Part shown: positions 60,005 to 64,000 of the stretch, in pieces
Layout of the letters: the number at the start of each line of letters is the position of its first letter
Position numbering within the stretch: the stretch's first letter is position 1
Program-made: the position numbers and the translations under genes
Assembly (NCBI GenBank): GCA_963969395.1
Contig: OZ017795.1
Coordinates: 4,340,001-4,404,000 of the forward strand
Reading direction: 5' to 3'
Source of the DNA: Pseudoscleropodium purum
Taxonomy: Eukaryota; Streptophyta; Bryopsida; Hypnales; Brachytheciaceae
DNA length: 64,000 nucleotides
Notes under the pieces: generated by a model
What the model was told of the DNA's origin: nothing
The model's database searches: none
Seen by the model: only the letters and a program-made list of their open reading frames with translations

Positions 60005-62124
60005 CTCGATTTTCTTATCCTCCTCTCCCTCCCCATCATCTCAATTCTCCAAGTGTACTGCAATGCCTTTACAAATTGTCTTATATGCTCAAATTACAAA
60101 ATGAACTTACCCAAATTGATTTTGATGCCATTGAATACCAGGTCTAGTTTTTCCCGCTTAGATTTGATAGGAATGTCCTCTTTGAGTTGCTATCCTATCA
60201 TAAATCTATATGTGGGGCTAGAGGTATAAAAGGCATGGATAAGCAGTATGATGGTCATGCATGGTGTTGCACCATGATGTCTAACATCCATAATAACCTA
60301 GGTTTAAAGTTCAAAAAGTCGCTTTATGTTCAACATTTGATCTATAAGAATCTAACATGTGATTATTGTACGCAAGCTTTTGGATTGTAATGTAATTGAA
60401 TGGATTGGGACCACCAAACATCCTTTTAGCATTAGATTTATCCACCAAACTCTATTGTACTTTGTAAAGTTTGTGGACAATCTCCTACTTGCTTCAATCT
60501 ATGTAACTCAAGAATTTATTACATACTTAGAAACGGAGATCTGTCACGTGTAGGCATCTACTTGGGCGTCCATTTGCATCCAGTTGCTGATGTCCAATGT
60601 AGAAAGTCTCTTGAAGCAATAATTAGATTGATTACTTACAAAGTGGCTAAAATTCCAACTACCAAAACTTTTGCCATTACCATGGCAATAAGCAAGGAGT
60701 TCCTTGACACGTTCCTTATTCATAATAGACCGGAACCAAAGGAGATGCTCCATGGCGATGCATTAGAAAATATCATGAATAAATTCCATCTCTTTAGCTC
60801 GCCTAATGTACGTAACATGATATCTTCTTTTCAGAGCAATAAAAGTGGTGGCAAGATTGATCGGATAGTGTATTCCCAAAACAAGGACAAGATAAGGTCT
60901 ATTTATTCAAAATGCTTGTGGATGAACATGGAAGTGGAGTTCATCTTGTACAACAAATACAATTAGGCAGTGACCTCAAAAATTGCTTTTTCATATTTGA
61001 TAATGTAAAGAAGGTGAAATTATAGACAACTCTTACTTGTCACGTCTATGACTCTGCTTATTGCAAAGTCATGACCATTGCCATTTGTAATATGCAAATT
61101 GAGGGCACCGAAAGTTAGATCATTTTTTAGTGTTGTCTATATAAAGTTATGGTATAAAATAGAGGGTCAAATCCAACCTACAAGGGATTTATAAGTGATA
61201 GTGCTCAAGCCAACTTTAATGTAGTTTGCATTGTCTATGGGTTAGGGGATCCATTTGTTCTAATGGTGGACTATGAAAGGACTTGCTTGTTCCATTGGGC
61301 AACAAATATGCACAAGCACATAGAAAAGCTAATTGCTAAAGAATTTCAAAACCAATGTATCCAACTTTATAGGCAGTACAAGGATGAAAAATCGATGTTT
61401 AAAGTAAACAAGATGTATCTAAAAATTAGAGCTTGGTGATACTCCTTCAAAGCTACATGAGAACCAATAATTTGTGAACTTAAGGATTGGCTTGTATTTT
61501 GGCATTTTCAAGATTATTAGTGGAGTGGATTCAAGGAAATGGTATGACCTCTTTTTTTTTTCCTATTTCTTATCCTAAACAACAAACCATTTGAATAATG
61601 ACTTCATTGATCATCTTTGCAAAAATTGACAACAAAGAAACTAGCAAACATTCCAATGTCTAATCTGGCAGAAACAATGCACAACAAATGGTTGTTAGCT
61701 TTTGGCAAACATAGGTCTAACTTGTTTGTTGCCATGTGTGATGACTAGGTTTGAACCTTTATGTAGATGACCAATTACAAAGTTTATTTCCGCGAGTTTT
61801 TTTTAGAAAAGGCCCTTCTAAAGAAGATTTGAAATTGAAGAGAGCTACGGCATTTGGAGATGGAAGAAAATTGTAAATGCACTTAGTAAGATGCCTAGAG
61901 CAAAAAACATCTATATTTAAATTCCACACTTAGAGGGGGAAGAAGTATTTGGGTTTAGCAAAAGAAAATTGAATCTTTCAATTAGTTTTGAAGGTGATTC
62001 TTATTGTCTTGACAAAGTTAACTTTTTTCATCTTTGGATTCAAACTAGATCATCCATTGCTAGAGTGCAACTTGGGACTATTGTTGAGGAGTTTAACATG
62101 ATCATGCCTATACTTGATCTATAG
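60005..62124 (+). pseudogene. Decayed MULE-like transposase
   Basis: Frame-shifting along the + strand gives one long protein in order. It starts with LQNELTQIDFDAIEYQV and DRNVLFELLSYHK. A Cys/His-rich DNA-binding-like part follows (YDGHAWCCTMMSNIHNN, CDYC, then CKVCGQSPTC). The longest clean frame (60,562-60,966) begins GVHLHPVADVQCRKSLEAI. The catalytic-like region has a candidate Asp in GFISDSAQANF (GAT at 61,197-61,199) and a downstream ERTCLFHW (Cys 61,284, His 61,293), the D...C-x2-H arrangement of MULE-type RNase H-fold transposases. PMSNLAETMHNKWLLAFGKH and KVNFFHLWIQTRSS follow, ending at TAG 62,122-62,124. At least ten stops or frameshifts destroy it. Relatives of this long protein are, from memory, common as hypothetical proteins in large plant genomes; the MULE link is inferred from motifs. 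No terminal repeats were found. Confidence 0.6.
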
Positions 62125-64000
62125 TGAAAATGAATTGCAATACATTGGAAAGGCATATAGCGAGAATTTTAAATAAGTTAAGGAAATAATGTCATATCAT
62201 TCACAAATACTTACAAGCCAAATGCAAGCTATTGATTGTCAAGCATAGTAAACCCACTACTACCTAGGCTACTTACAAAGGGTAGAAGTGTGAATATAAG
62301 GGTACAATTGTTCAGATCAAAAAAATTTGGTTTTGTGCTAATCAAATTATATGATGTGTCATGGAACCTAAGCGTTCCTATGTTCTTACTTGACCTAAGA
62401 TTCCTAAGATTTGGCCTATTCTCATAGAAACCAACTTTGCCCATGCTAAAATCATAGAGCTTGAAGAAGTTGGCTTCCACTTGCAATCTAGTGTGCTAAT
62501 TTCACCTCGATGTCTATTAACCTCATTTAGTATATTTGAGCCAATGCTCTAGATTCATCTTTGACCAATACATGCCGAAAGAATCTCCTCCATTCAGAAT
62601 AGCAAACAAGTTCGGCAGAGCGGTAATGCCCCCATAGAAAATTACTACAATCAGTGAGAAGGTGCAACTGAAGGAATATTACCGCAAGTATAACTAGAGT
62701 GAATTTTTTTCTTTATCCTAGACTTTGTGCTATTATTACACATTTGTTCAGGATTGAGCCTACCCAAAAGATTTATAACATTATCCCTTTAATGACTAAG
62801 AAGCCCAAATTGGATCTCATGTATTTTTCAAGAATTTATATTGGTTTATTTATTTATTTTAATAATCTTTTTATTTAAACTAGTACATACAATGTTCTTC
62901 ATCTAAGCTAATGATATAATAAAGTTTTCCATTTAAATTATACTTTCTAAAATATGATCAATCAAAGTCCGCAACTTAAAATCATGAATTCTTAGTACAT
63001 AAAAGGATATACTTTGCAATTTTCCATCTTGTACTTGTCCCCATTATAGAAGTATGAATGGAACCTTAGAAAGTGTGACATGTACATAAAATGCAAACAC
63101 CTTTATTACGTCTTCATTACTTCTACAAACTAAATTATAAGATAGATATGTTCATCCACGTTCCTACCTTTAGCTTAGATAAAGTTAAACAAATGTTCTT
63201 GTTGTTGTAATCATCAAGATGTGCTAGTGAATTAGTCAATTTGCTAATATAAAGTGGACACGTAGTACCAAAATATTATCTTTGAAATTCCCAAATTTGA
63301 GTAGTAAAATTTTATATTTATATTCCAATATATATTCTCTTCTGCAATAAAAAGATATTTTATTATGTACACAATTTTCCACATCCTTTGATATTTTCAT
63401 ACCATTTGTCTTTCTCTCATCTTTAGATTTGATTCTAAAATATTTGTGCTTTCAATCCACTTTGACACAACCTTTCAAAACATGATATAAATTTCAAAAC
63501 ATCCAATAGCACCAACTTCGTAAGGTTTAGATCTAAAATTCATAGTTATGAATTTTGTAGTAATAGGTCAATTTTTTCTAAATTTAATAAATTTTGTTGA
63601 AAAATATTAGTCTTTTGATTTTTTTTAAATTAGATATTATGTCATATTATAAATTTTTAGGCTTTAGGCTCACACAATCTTCGGCTCACTGTTCTTAGGC
63701 TCATGCTCACATACTAGCGTTGTTATTTGAGGCCTAAACAACAACGCATCTTCATCAATTAGAGACACATGATATTGAACAAACATGCTTCAATCCAAAC
63801 AATAAAGTGACATTGTGTTGAATAGGCGGGCTTCAACCCAAACAGTAGCGTGACATTGTACAAAAAAAAATGCTACAAAAACATCCACTAATAGTGAATA
63901 GTACCAATTATTAGGCATTCAAGGTGTATAGTATTGAATAGACAAGCTTCACCCAAAATAATAATGTGTTCCAAGAAAGTGGTTGTCATGGAGATGCACA
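62125..64000. other. AT-rich intergenic DNA with a short repeated unit at the end
   Basis: No gene is seen. From about 63,774 a unit reading TTGAAyAnrC...GCTTCAAyCCAAACA...GTGACATTG recurs three times (about 63,774, 63,818 and 63,932), the last copy diverged. 'catgctcacatactagcgt' near 63,701 echoes a phrase near 16,693. Confidence 0.4.

Overview
This window looks like nuclear DNA of a land plant with a large, repeat-rich, AT-rich genome. The evidence is one intron-containing alpha-expansin gene with the two intron positions typical of that family, plant-type miniature transposons (hAT, CACTA and Tourist/Harbinger-like), and a decayed MULE-like transposase. A non-flowering lineage (gymnosperm, fern or bryophyte) is possible from the expansin sequence and the repeat density, but this is a weak inference. 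No bacterial operon, CRISPR array, rRNA or convincing tRNA was seen.

Layout. 1-19,000 is AT-rich intergenic DNA holding six copies, plus one cut by the window edge, of a dispersed ~0.9-1.1 kb repeat that runs from TTAACCCC to GGGGTTAA. It also holds a CACTA-like foldback MITE (10,568-10,788) and a Tourist-like foldback MITE (18,587-18,736). 19,170-21,100 is a GC-richer island with the only confident intact gene, a three-exon alpha-expansin on the + strand (277 residues). 21,100-45,000 is again intergenic, with more copies of the TTAA-ended repeat, a 28-bp tandem array, simple repeats, a weak minus-strand coding trace and a short sequence shared with 8.7 kb that may mark exon fragments.

45,000-62,200 is a graveyard of mobile and coding DNA. 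It has four GC- and CpG-rich hAT-like elements, each with an exact 8-bp target-site duplication. It has long minus-strand stretches that translate as protein only with frameshifts and stops (about 50.4-54.3 kb and 56.3-56.9 kb; family not recognised). A plus-strand degenerate MULE-like transposase lies at about 60.0-62.1 kb. One TTAA-ended repeat (52,466-53,396) appears to interrupt the minus-strand decayed gene.

The expansin is the only gene for which a working role can be given: a secreted wall-loosening protein. Everything else is mobile-element biology. The most notable material is the two dispersed families, the TTAA-ended elements with CCCC/GGGG tips and the GC-rich hAT MITEs. All alignments were done by eye, so boundaries of degenerate features are approximate.
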